NCBI GenBank assembly: GCA_016194725.1 | Contig: JACQAW010000297.1 | Location: 1 to 12,668, forward strand | Direction of reading: 5' to 3' | Source: Deltaproteobacteria bacterium | GTDB lineage: Bacteria > Bdellovibrionota > UBA1018 > UBA923 | Length of the DNA stretch: 12,668 bases | Part shown: piece after piece, positions 7,032-12,668 of the stretch | Numbering within the stretch: position 1 is the first letter of the stretch | Layout of the letters: each line of letters opens with the position of its first letter | Notes under the pieces: model-generated | The model's input: only the letters and a program-made list of their open reading frames with translations | The model's database searches: none | Told to the model about the DNA's origin: nothing | Program-made: the position numbers and the translations under genes

Positions 7032-7871
7032 CTAGTAGACGTTGAAAATCGGGCTGGCGCCCGACTCGGACAAATCCGCGCGGGGCCGCAACGAAACGCC
7101 GGCCTGGCGTTCGGTGGGCCTGAAGCCCGCGGCTTCGTAGATCCGGGCGGCGTGATACGTTTCATCGGCCACCATGACCAAAGTCTTGGCGCCCATGACG
7201 TGCAGGCCCAGCATCGCGGCTTCGTACACCAGCCGGCCGCAGATTCCGCGGCGTCGGAAGTCGGGATGCGTGCCCACGTTCTGAAAGCGTCCCACCGGGC
7301 CCTCGACGTACAACCCAAGATCGCCCACCAGCCGTGAGCCCAGGTAGGCCCCAAACCAATGGCCTTTGCCCTGCTCGGACATCCTGCGATAGCGGGCCAT
7401 CTGGGCGCGTTTGAAAGCACTGTAGTTTTCGAGCTTGAAGATGGGCTCTCGCACGTCGATCTGGAGCTGCGTGGCGGCTTCCCATTCCGAATCGGTGCGC
7501 AGCGGGCGCACTGAGACTTCGCGGTCGAACTTCTCGGGCATGCGTGGCAGCTCGCTCGTCAGCACCACTGACGTGTGCGCCTCGAAACCCTGACTCACGA
7601 AAAGCTCGCTCTCCCTCATCGGACTCGTCGTGTCCCAGCCCAGCGCGATGTGCTTTACCAGCGGATCTCTTGCAAATTCCTTTCGGAACAGATTCGGCCA
7701 GAGATCCTGGTCGCCCGGGACGGGCGGGCGAGGGAACAGGAGAAAATTTCCCCAGTGAAAGCCCGGATTGGCGGGAGTGGCGACGACGACATATTCGCCA
7801 TGGTCGGTAATCGTACCGTCAAATCGCGCGAACATAATATCCGTGCGGTAACCCAAAGACTGAATCTTCAT
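7032..7871 (-). CDS. GNAT-family N-acetyltransferase with a divergent N-terminal half
   Basis: The 279-residue product carries a C-terminal GNAT domain: GAYLGSRLVGDLGLY (174-188), then the acetyl-CoA loop VGTHPDFRRRGICGRL (199-214; R-x-x-G-x-C/G form) and ADETYHAARIYEAAGF (235-250). The N-terminal 120 residues (HGEYVVVATPANPGFHWGN...DPLVKHIALGWD...SQGFEAHT) look like a second, degenerate GNAT-like fold without the acetyl-CoA loop, an arrangement seen in double-GNAT proteins. The substrate is unknown. The reading frame stays open 114 codons further upstream, but that part is Pro/Arg-rich and antisense to a signal peptide, so I start at ATG 7871. That ATG has no usable Shine-Dalgarno (GAAGGG abuts it); instead TACAAT ends exactly six bases upstream. 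An alternative start is Met13 at 7835. It converges on the SNF2 gene and diverges from the barrel gene at 7978. Confidence 0.82.
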   Translation of the reverse strand: MKIQSLGYRTDIMFARFDGTITDHGEYVVVATPANPGFHWGNFLLFPRPPVPGDQDLWPNLFRKEFARDPLVKHIALGWDTTSPMRESELFVSQGFEAHTSVVLTSELPRMPEKFDREVSVRPLRTDSEWEAATQLQIDVREPIFKLENYSAFKRAQMARYRRMSEQGKGHWFGAYLGSRLVGDLGLYVEGPVGRFQNVGTHPDFRRRGICGRLVYEAAMLGLHVMGAKTLVMVADETYHAARIYEAAGFRPTERQAGVSLRPRADLSESGASPIFNVY

Positions 7872-7877
7872 CCCTTC

Positions 7878-7906
7878 ATTGTAATGAAGTCTGTATGAAT
7901 TGCCTA
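7878..7906 (-). promoter_or_regulatory. Predicted promoter giving a leaderless GNAT mRNA
   Basis: On the minus strand, TAGGCA (7906-7901, 4 of 6 to TTGACA) and TACAAT (7883-7878, 5 of 6 to TATAAT) are 17 bases apart. Six bases separate the -10 from the ATG at 7871, so transcription would begin at the start codon itself. Confidence 0.45.
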
Positions 7907-7977
7907 CAGCCCAGTGTTTCGGCACTGCTACGATTCGGGGCCCGGCATCAGGCATGACGCTTGCGATAGCCATAAGA

Positions 7978-8562
7978 ATGCAAAAACAATTAAAAAAAAT
8001 CCTGCTCGTTTGTCTGACCATACTGGGAACGTTTGCCGTTGAGGGAGTAGCTGGTGCCGCGCAGGCGACTGCGCATCTGACTCCTGACGTTGGAAGCTCA
8101 ACCGCCGACGCGAACACCAGGCCTGAGGGCACGGCCAGCAGCCGCGGCCTGGGTCTGGGTTTGATGTTCGGCGAGCCGACCGGGTTGACGCTGAAAGACT
8201 GGCTCGGCCGCACGAATGCGCTGCAGTTCGGGCTGACCTATTCGCTGAACAACTATCTGGCGCTGCTGGGCGATTATCTGTGGCATTTTCCGAACGCGTT
8301 CAAGGCAAGGTCGGTGGCTATCGTTCCCTATGTGGGCATCGGGGCGGTTCTGGCTTTTTCGTCAGATGGCCAGCAGCATGATTTTTTCGGTGGCAGCGAG
8401 CAAAGCAGTATCGGGTTCGGCGCCCGAATTCCCCTGGGAGTCGAGGTGCTGCCGGCTCATGCGCCGCTGGGAATATTTGTCGAGATAGTTCCGGGAGTGG
8501 GATTGCTTCCAGTGGTCAATGGGTTTCTGCAGGGTGATATCGGGATTCGATTTTATCTGTAG
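7978..8562 (+). CDS. Small outer-membrane beta-barrel protein, BAPKO_0422-like
   Basis: The product is 194 residues from the chosen start. MQKQLKKILLVCLTILGTFAVEGVAGAAQA is a classical Sec signal peptide: basic start, hydrophobic core, Ala-x-Ala ending. The mature part has glycine-rich strands: GLGLGLMFGEPTGLTLKDWL, NALQFGLTYSLNNYLALLGDYLWHFP, VPYVGIGAVLAF, GFGARIPLGVEVLP, PLGIFVEIVPGVGLLP and a C-terminal GDIGIRFYL with aromatic residues next to the end. From memory this pattern matches the BAPKO_0422/DUF3996 group of small barrels, whose function is not established. The frame is open upstream to a TTG at 7900, and an ATG at 7954 is possible, but the signal peptide fixes the start at 7978. 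No clear Shine-Dalgarno or promoter is visible. Its last 47 bases overlap, antisense, the end of the rhomboid gene. Confidence 0.8.
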   Translation: MQKQLKKILLVCLTILGTFAVEGVAGAAQATAHLTPDVGSSTADANTRPEGTASSRGLGLGLMFGEPTGLTLKDWLGRTNALQFGLTYSLNNYLALLGDYLWHFPNAFKARSVAIVPYVGIGAVLAFSSDGQQHDFFGGSEQSSIGFGARIPLGVEVLPAHAPLGIFVEIVPGVGLLPVVNGFLQGDIGIRFYL

Positions 8563-9202
8563 GGTCGTCTGGTTCGTCAGGCACAACCACTTCAGCCATC
8601 CGAAACCGGGCGCGATTCCAGAAATAATACGGAATCGCCGCCAAAACCCCGAATCCAAAGCCAATGGCATGCGTGCGATAACTCACCACCGGCTCGAACG
8701 CTTCTGGGATGAGCAGTATGAGCGTGAAACCCACGCAGCGAATCAGGCGATTCGCCACGCTGTGCCCGCGTTCGATTCCCATATACATCGCAAGCCAGAA
8801 GCCAGCCATCACATAAACCGCGCCTGAGGCGCCGATGAGCGTGACGTCAGCGGAGTAGGTCAGCAGCGCCACAAAATTCGTGGCGGACGAAAGCAGCAAC
8901 GTGAGCAGCGGAAAAATCCAAAGCCCGAAATACGCATTGAGAATGAAACTCAGGATGCCGAATAACACCAGATTCGAACCCAGATGCTTGAAGTCGGCAT
9001 GCACCGCGACCGTCGTGAGCAGGCGCCAATACTCGTGTCTGGTAAAAATCTGGGCGCGGGTAGCCGGAAGAAAGCTCGCCAGCCCCGGAACGTCATCCCA
9101 GTAAATCAGCGACACAAGCGCGAGCAGCATGGCGCTCCAGAGTGCGACCCAAAATGCCCGTGCCGAGGGCCGTGTTGAAAGATAGGTTTTCTTGATTCGC
9201 AC
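8516..9202 (-). CDS. Rhomboid-family intramembrane serine protease
   Basis: Rhomboids cleave transmembrane proteins inside the membrane with a Ser-His dyad. This 228-residue protein has the six-helix size and the family signatures: an EYWRLLT segment (57-63), HLGSN (73-77), catalytic Ser126 in GASG (124-127), and catalytic His178 in THAIGFGFG. Hydrophobic segments lie at about 17-37, 76-95, 94-115, 119-140, 152-167 and 176-195. After the last helix comes a short acidic cytosolic tail (VVVPDEPDDPTDK). The start is GTG at 9202. The next in-frame ATG (9130, Met25) would cut the first helix, and a stop lies a few codons upstream, so GTG is preferred. No Shine-Dalgarno is properly spaced; instead CATTAT ends six bases before the GTG with TTGACT further up, suggesting a leaderless mRNA. 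The 3' end overlaps the barrel gene. Substrate unknown. Confidence 0.9.
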   Translation of the reverse strand: MRIKKTYLSTRPSARAFWVALWSAMLLALVSLIYWDDVPGLASFLPATRAQIFTRHEYWRLLTTVAVHADFKHLGSNLVLFGILSFILNAYFGLWIFPLLTLLLSSATNFVALLTYSADVTLIGASGAVYVMAGFWLAMYMGIERGHSVANRLIRCVGFTLILLIPEAFEPVVSYRTHAIGFGFGVLAAIPYYFWNRARFRMAEVVVPDEPDDPTDKIESRYHPAETH

Positions 9203-9208
9203 CCCTGA

Positions 9209-9236
9209 ATAATGGCCACGAACCCAGGGAAGTCAA
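9209..9236 (-). promoter_or_regulatory. Predicted promoter giving a leaderless rhomboid mRNA
   Basis: On the minus strand, TTGACT (9236-9231, 5 of 6 to TTGACA) and CATTAT (9214-9209, 4 of 6 to TATAAT) are 16 bases apart. Six bases lie between the -10 and the GTG at 9202, so the start codon coincides with the predicted transcription start. Confidence 0.5.
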
Positions 9237-9255
9237 ACCAGTATGAACCATAAAG

Positions 9256-9272
9256 TTGACTGAATTAGTCAA
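9256..9272. promoter_or_regulatory. Inverted repeat TTGACT-N5-AGTCAA, possible operator
   Basis: Perfect 6-base arms (9256-9261 and 9267-9272) flank GAATT. A third copy of the half-site, AGTCAA, lies at 9231-9236 and is the proposed rhomboid -35. On the plus strand the left arm can serve as a -35 (TTGACT) for TGTAAT at 9280-9285 with 18-base spacing. A protein bound here could therefore affect both divergent genes. It may equally be back-to-back -35 elements. Confidence 0.35.
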
Positions 9273-9329
9273 ATATTTGTGTAATACCTTGAACTTAGCG
9301 CTTTATGGCATAACCGGCTGCTTTTTCAG

Positions 9330-9358
9330 TGGAAAGTTAACCGAAACCGAGTTATAAT
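9330..9358 (+). promoter_or_regulatory. Predicted promoter for the lipoprotein gene
   Basis: TGGAAA (9330-9335, 4 of 6) and a perfect TATAAT (9353-9358) are separated by 17 bases, predicting transcription from about 9365. That falls after the in-frame ATG at 9361, so translation must begin further down, at the ATG at 9397 with GGAG at 9383-9386. A second possible promoter, TTGACT (9256-9261) with TGTAAT (9280-9285), lies upstream. Confidence 0.6.
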
Positions 9359-9396
9359 GCATGGCGTTAATAAATCTTTTATGGAGCCTATCTGCA

Positions 9397-11238
9397 ATGC
9401 GTACCAGTGCCAACTGCTTTGTTTTGTCTCTGAGTCTGCTTCTGGTTTTGGGCTTTGCTTCAGGCTGTGTGAATCCGCCGGGCGACCCGAACTGCCAAAG
9501 TGGCGTGGGTCAGCTGTATGTTCAGAACAACGCAGGCGAAGCCGTAACGATTTCGATCAGTGACGCAACTGGCGACCTGCCCGCATTTTCGGTGGCGGGC
9601 AACGGCGGCAAAAAGGACGAGGAAACGCCGGTGGGTATTGCGCACGTGAGTGCGGTTGGAGCAACATCACACACCACGCTCTTGTCGGGCAACTACTCGG
9701 TGATGTGTGACGCGCAGACCATTATTTCGATTTCGAACGCGCCAATGTTCGGCTTGAGCGTTTCGGCATCGGGAAGCGGCCGAGGTATCGTGACTTCGAT
9801 GCCCGCCGGAATAAGCTGCGGCAGCATTTGTGCCACAAGCTTTGCGCCGCAATCGCAGGTGACCCTCAAGGCCGCGGCCACCACGAACTCGACATTTTCC
9901 GGGTGGGGAGGAGCTTGCGCGGGAACCACGGGGTCTTCCTGTACGGTTGCAATGACTCAGGCGCAGGATGTAACGGTCCAGTTCGATTCGACCAACCCCA
10001 CGCAAACCTATCCGGCCACGCATCCGGCGCTGCCCGTTCTGATCAATCATGGCGGCCATGTGCTGGCGGACCCGGTTTTCGTCTCGGTAACTTTTCCTGA
10101 CGATGCGCTGGCTACCTCGCTTGAGCAGTTTGGCAGCCAGGTAGGCGTGAGCTCGTTTTGGGCACCGATGTCCGAATACGGAGTCGGAGCTGCGACCGCC
10201 GGCACGCCCGTCCACGTTTCAGTGGCGGCGCCAGCCACCATTGACGATGCCGGTATCCAAACCTGGCTCGCTTCGATGCTCGACGGCACCCACGTCGAGT
10301 TCGGCACGCCAACGGCGAACACTCTTTACGTTCTTTATTATCCGACCAGCACGACCAGTACGATCCAGGGACTGTCGAGCTGCACCGATTTTGATGGCTA
10401 CCATTCCGACTTGAGGCTGAGCAGCGGGCTGTACATCAGCTATGCCGTAATCGCGCGTTGCAAGCCCAGCGCGGGCCAGACGCAGCTCGAGCAGCTGACC
10501 TCGACGGCCTCACATGAAATGGCCGAGGCCGCCAGCGATGCCTTGCCGTTCGACAACACCGCCGTCGACGGGGTGGTGCAGAGCCAGAATATCTGGGACA
10601 CCATGTCCTTCGGCTCTGAGGTCAGCGACATGTGCCAGCGCTATGACAGCTCCTATTACCAGCCCGCAGACTTGGCCTTCCAGGTTCAGAGATACTGGTC
10701 CAATGCCGCGGCCGCCGCCAGCGCCGACCCCTGCGCTCCCAATAGCGCGGTCTATTTCAATAGCGCTCCGATCGCCAACGATGCGGTGAAATATCTGGAC
10801 TCGGGCAGTTTTGTCAGCACGCGCGGCGTATTGCTGGCCGTAGGCCAGACGACCACCATTCCCATTGCGTTGTTCAGCAACGCGCCCACCGGCGGCCCCT
10901 GGCAGGTCAGTGCGATGGAAGACCAGAATTCCGTCTCGAACCTCGATCTGGCCTTCGACAAGACGAGCGGCCAGAACGGAGATACTCTGCAGCTCACGAT
11001 CACCGTGAAGTCCAAGAACGCCACGTTTGACGCTGAGCTTGTGTGGATCAAATCCCAGCTCAACGGTCAGTCGCACTATTGGCCTCTGGTCGTTGCGCAG
11101 CAGGCGGGGGTGGCCACCGCAAGCGGCAATCCGTTGTCCACTCTAGCCAGCCGCCACGGAGCGAAGCATCTGTTGAGTAAAAAGAAAAAAGGCGGCTTCG
11201 AAGCCGAAGACAATGCCGGGGCCACTATATTGTACTAG
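9397..11238 (+). CDS. Outer-membrane lipoprotein with divergent InlB-type repeat and EXORDIUM-like HEMAE domain, putative metallohydrolase
   Basis: The 613-residue product starts with a lipoprotein signal peptide: hydrophobic core, then ASGC with Cys24 as the lipidated residue and Val at +2 (no inner-membrane retention signal). Residues 24-119 are an unassigned beta-rich region. Residues 120-198 match the divergent bacterial InlB-type repeat (GSGRGIVTSMPAGISCG, FSGWGGAC, TVAMTQAQDVTVQF), with paired cysteines. From about 210 comes a larger domain (HPALPVLINHGGHVL, FWAPMSEYGVG, WLASMLDGTHVEFGTP, CTDFDGYH, SYAVIARC) with SHEMAEAASD (372-381), EVSDMC (408-413) and VQRYWSNA. The HE-x-x-E helix and the later Asp-x-Cys resemble the HELAE and EIGDLC segments of plant EXORDIUM/PHI-1 proteins and their bacterial relatives. 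The HE pair hints at a zinc site, but activity is not established. The tail is basic (KKKKGG). The start at 9397 is chosen because of GGAG ten bases upstream and the TATAAT position. Confidence 0.72.
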   Translation: MRTSANCFVLSLSLLLVLGFASGCVNPPGDPNCQSGVGQLYVQNNAGEAVTISISDATGDLPAFSVAGNGGKKDEETPVGIAHVSAVGATSHTTLLSGNYSVMCDAQTIISISNAPMFGLSVSASGSGRGIVTSMPAGISCGSICATSFAPQSQVTLKAAATTNSTFSGWGGACAGTTGSSCTVAMTQAQDVTVQFDSTNPTQTYPATHPALPVLINHGGHVLADPVFVSVTFPDDALATSLEQFGSQVGVSSFWAPMSEYGVGAATAGTPVHVSVAAPATIDDAGIQTWLASMLDGTHVEFGTPTANTLYVLYYPTSTTSTIQGLSSCTDFDGYHSDLRLSSGLYISYAVIARCKPSAGQTQLEQLTSTASHEMAEAASDALPFDNTAVDGVVQSQNIWDTMSFGSEVSDMCQRYDSSYYQPADLAFQVQRYWSNAAAAASADPCAPNSAVYFNSAPIANDAVKYLDSGSFVSTRGVLLAVGQTTTIPIALFSNAPTGGPWQVSAMEDQNSVSNLDLAFDKTSGQNGDTLQLTITVKSKNATFDAELVWIKSQLNGQSHYWPLVVAQQAGVATASGNPLSTLASRHGAKHLLSKKKKGGFEAEDNAGATILY

Positions 11239-11250
11239 GGCGGTCCTTGA

Positions 11251-11284
11251 TATGCCCGGCGCGCAGTGATAGTGCCTTGGCATA
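11251..11284 (+). other. Hairpin directly upstream of lepB
   Basis: TATGCC (11251-11256) can pair with GGCATA (11279-11284), with GGC/GCC nested inside. The stem ends three bases before the lepB ATG. No Shine-Dalgarno is visible here. It could shape translation initiation, or be chance; it lacks the T-run of a terminator. Confidence 0.25.
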
Positions 11285-11287
11285 CCT

Positions 11288-12034
11288 ATGGTAAAATCCA
11301 AACGCCGCGAACAACTGATAGCGAGCATTATTGCTCATGCCAAGTCTCTCGGCGTCGCCATCGTCATGGTGCTGATCATCCGTTCCAGCGTTGTCGAAGC
11401 CTTCAAGATCCCTTCGGGCAGCATGATTCCCACACTCATGGTGGGCGACCAGATCTTCGTGAATAAATTTGCCTATGGGCTGAAATTTCCCCTCTGGGAC
11501 TGGTTCGCGGACCATCCGCTTTACGTCATTCCGGGCAAGCCGCCCGCGCGCGGCGACGTGATCGTGTTCAAATACCCCAAGGACGAGTCGATCCATTACA
11601 TCAAACGCGTCGTGGGCGTGGCCGGCGACCGCATCTCGCTCAAGGACAAGACGGTCTACGTCAATGGCTCGCCGCTGGCGCGAATGCTGGTCTCGAAGCC
11701 CGAAGTCGTCGAGAGCGTCGAGGGCTCGGATTACGATAAAACCTCGCTCCAGCTGTTTGACGAGGCCATTCCGGGCACGACCGACAAGCACCTGGTCATG
11801 CTAGACCGCAGCAACGACCAGATCGCCAATTTTCAGGAAATCACCGTGCCACCCGACAGCCTGTTTGTCATGGGCGACAACCGCGATTTCAGCAACGACT
11901 CCCGTTTTTGGGGCTTCGTGCCGCTCAAGAACATCGATGGCAAGGCAATGGTAGTCTGGTTTTGCCTGCGCGTGGACTTCGAGTCGAGCCAGTACTACTT
12001 CCACCCCAGCCGCATGGGCACCATTATCCGGTAA
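11288..12034 (+). CDS. lepB: Signal peptidase I
   Basis: Type I signal peptidase removes signal peptides from exported proteins at the outer face of the inner membrane using a Ser-Lys dyad. In this 248-residue protein a basic start (MVKSKRREQL) precedes one transmembrane helix (about 18-38). Catalytic Ser45 lies in PSGSM, catalytic Lys106 in HYIKRVVG, and the conserved boxes GDNRD (196-200) and SNDSRFWGFV (202-211) are intact. A long insert with charged residues (about 135-185) separates the Lys box from the GDNRD box, as in Gram-negative LepB proteins. With only one N-terminal helix it is the single-anchor type, unlike the two-helix E. coli enzyme. It lies 49 bases after the lipoprotein gene, and several exported proteins are encoded nearby, although lipoproteins themselves need LspA. 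No clear Shine-Dalgarno precedes the ATG. Confidence 0.95.
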   Translation: MVKSKRREQLIASIIAHAKSLGVAIVMVLIIRSSVVEAFKIPSGSMIPTLMVGDQIFVNKFAYGLKFPLWDWFADHPLYVIPGKPPARGDVIVFKYPKDESIHYIKRVVGVAGDRISLKDKTVYVNGSPLARMLVSKPEVVESVEGSDYDKTSLQLFDEAIPGTTDKHLVMLDRSNDQIANFQEITVPPDSLFVMGDNRDFSNDSRFWGFVPLKNIDGKAMVVWFCLRVDFESSQYYFHPSRMGTIIR

Positions 12035-12043
12035 TCCGCAGGC

Positions 12044-12071
12044 TGGACTCTGGGCAGGGATGAGTCATAAT
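12044..12071 (+). promoter_or_regulatory. Predicted promoter giving a leaderless mRNA for the right-edge barrel gene
   Basis: TGGACT (12044-12049, 4 of 6) and CATAAT (12066-12071, 5 of 6) are 16 bases apart. Six bases separate the -10 from the ATG at 12078. No Shine-Dalgarno lies in that gap. The promoter occupies the short lepB-barrel spacer, so the barrel gene may be expressed independently of lepB. Confidence 0.45.
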
Positions 12072-12077
12072 CTGAAC

Positions 12078-12668
12078 ATGGGTACGGGACTCGCTTTTTC
12101 CACAAATCGAGGCGCGCGGCTGGTCATGCTCACCATGGTGGTCATTCTATTCGGGGCTTGCCTGGCGGCAATGCCGCGAGCGGCGCTCGCTCAGGCCGCG
12201 CCGGCCGCCGCGCCCTCGAGCTCAGGCTCGTCTGACTCGCGTCATGGCATCGGCCTGGGATTTGGCCAGGTGTTTTTGATGGGCGACCTGAGCACCAAAT
12301 TTCAAAACAACATCGGAATAAATCTCAACTACAGCTATGAGTCGGGCCCGAAGTACGGTTTGCTCGTGAACATCCATTACAACAACCATTCCAATCTTTC
12401 GAGCCCCACCGACTCGCTGGGCATCAAGGGGCTGGTGCCCAGTCTTAAAGTAAATCTATTGAGCTCGGGCACGCTCACCCTCGCCGGCCTGATCGGGCTG
12501 GGCGCTTTTTCGGTCAGCGAAACTTTGGGCACGCAGACCGCCTCGGTGCTGTTGTTCGGCGTGCAGCTGGGCGCGACCGTCAACGTCGAGGTAGGCCAGC
12601 ATTTTCGGTTTGGCCCGTCGCTGAGTTACATCAAGCTTTCCAGCGGTACCGATACCTCCAATACCGCC
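12078..12668 (+). CDS. Secreted outer-membrane beta-barrel protein, cut by the right edge
   Basis: From the ATG at 12078 the frame is open for 197 codons to the window end, with no stop. The N-terminus has an Arg-containing start (STNRGARL), a hydrophobic core (VMLTMVVILFGACLAAM) and PRAALAQA, giving a likely cleavage after the ALA at residues 36-38. A short Ala/Pro/Ser linker follows. The mature part has alternating strand-like runs: HGIGLGFGQVFLMGD, NNIGINLNYSYES, YGLLVNIHYNNHS, LVPSLKVNLL, LTLAGLIGLGAFSV, LLFGVQLGATVNVEVG and FRFGPSLSYIKL. These fit an 8- to 10-strand outer-membrane barrel of the OmpA/OmpW-like or beta-barrel porin type. It resembles the barrel encoded at 7978 in style but not in clear sequence identity. 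Function unknown. The C-terminus, where a terminal aromatic residue would be informative, is outside the window. Confidence 0.75.
   Translation, partial: MGTGLAFSTNRGARLVMLTMVVILFGACLAAMPRAALAQAAPAAAPSSSGSSDSRHGIGLGFGQVFLMGDLSTKFQNNIGINLNYSYESGPKYGLLVNIHYNNHSNLSSPTDSLGIKGLVPSLKVNLLSSGTLTLAGLIGLGAFSVSETLGTQTASVLLFGVQLGATVNVEVGQHFRFGPSLSYIKLSSGTDTSNTA

Noticed and set aside
7900..7977. TTG start giving 26 extra residues on the barrel protein at 7978
   Set aside because: The extra residues precede a complete signal peptide with its own basic start, and TTG has no ribosome binding site.
7872..8213. Upstream extension of the GNAT frame by 114 codons
   Set aside because: It runs antisense across the signal peptide of the barrel gene, has Pro/Arg-rich composition and lies upstream of the predicted promoter.
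1..12668. CRISPR arrays, tRNA or rRNA genes, insertion sequences, prophage or toxin-antitoxin genes
   Set aside because: No evenly spaced repeats, cloverleaf-like segments, transposase motifs or terminal inverted repeats were seen on either strand.

Overview
The window looks like a chromosomal segment of a moderately GC-rich, double-membraned bacterium. It encodes three probable outer-membrane beta-barrel proteins, an outer-membrane lipoprotein and a type I signal peptidase. The mix of a divergent InlB-type repeat joined to a large secreted HEMAE-motif protein, a BAPKO_0422-like small barrel and a SWIM-SNF2 ATPase suggests a predatory or delta-proteobacteria-like lineage (Bdellovibrionota, Myxococcota or similar). 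This placement is an inference from gene content; no marker gene in the window fixes it.

Layout. Bases 1-139 hold the 5' end of a small secreted protein on the minus strand. A 231-base divergent spacer follows, with a good promoter and a 15-bp palindrome. A secreted beta-barrel-like protein occupies 371-1441. Next is a compact four-gene plus-strand operon (1473-6995): class II aldolase, MtnA, a ureohydrolase (agmatinase family) and a SWIM/SNF2 ATPase. All three junctions are 4-base ATGA stop/start overlaps. A GNAT acetyltransferase runs convergently (7032-7871, minus). A BAPKO_0422-like outer-membrane protein (7978-8562, plus) overlaps the tail of a rhomboid protease (8516-9202, minus). A second divergent spacer (9203-9396) carries promoters in both directions and an inverted repeat. 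It is followed by a 613-residue putative EXORDIUM-like lipoprotein (9397-11238), signal peptidase I (11288-12034) and a second small barrel protein cut by the right edge (12078 onward).

How the genes may work together. The aldolase and MtnA fit salvage of 5'-methylthioadenosine or 5'-deoxyadenosine: MtnA isomerises 5-methylthioribose-1-phosphate to the ribulose form, and the aldolase could cleave it to DHAP plus an aldehyde (the 'DHAP shunt'), unless it acts as the MtnB dehydratase. A downstream agmatinase-type enzyme would make putrescine. Aminopropylation of putrescine releases methylthioadenosine, so the operon could join production and recycling in polyamine metabolism. The translationally coupled SNF2 ATPase has no obvious metabolic role and is the odd partner. 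The rest of the window is mostly envelope biology: exported proteins, a signal peptidase and an intramembrane protease.

A repeated regulatory pattern is visible. Three genes (GNAT, rhomboid, right-edge barrel) have a -10-like hexamer exactly six bases before the start codon, with a -35-like hexamer 16-17 bases further up. The start codon itself would then be the transcription start, which suggests leaderless mRNAs. No tRNA, rRNA, CRISPR array, insertion sequence or phage gene was seen. No gene-free stretch exceeds 300 bases; the longest are 140-370 and 9203-9396.
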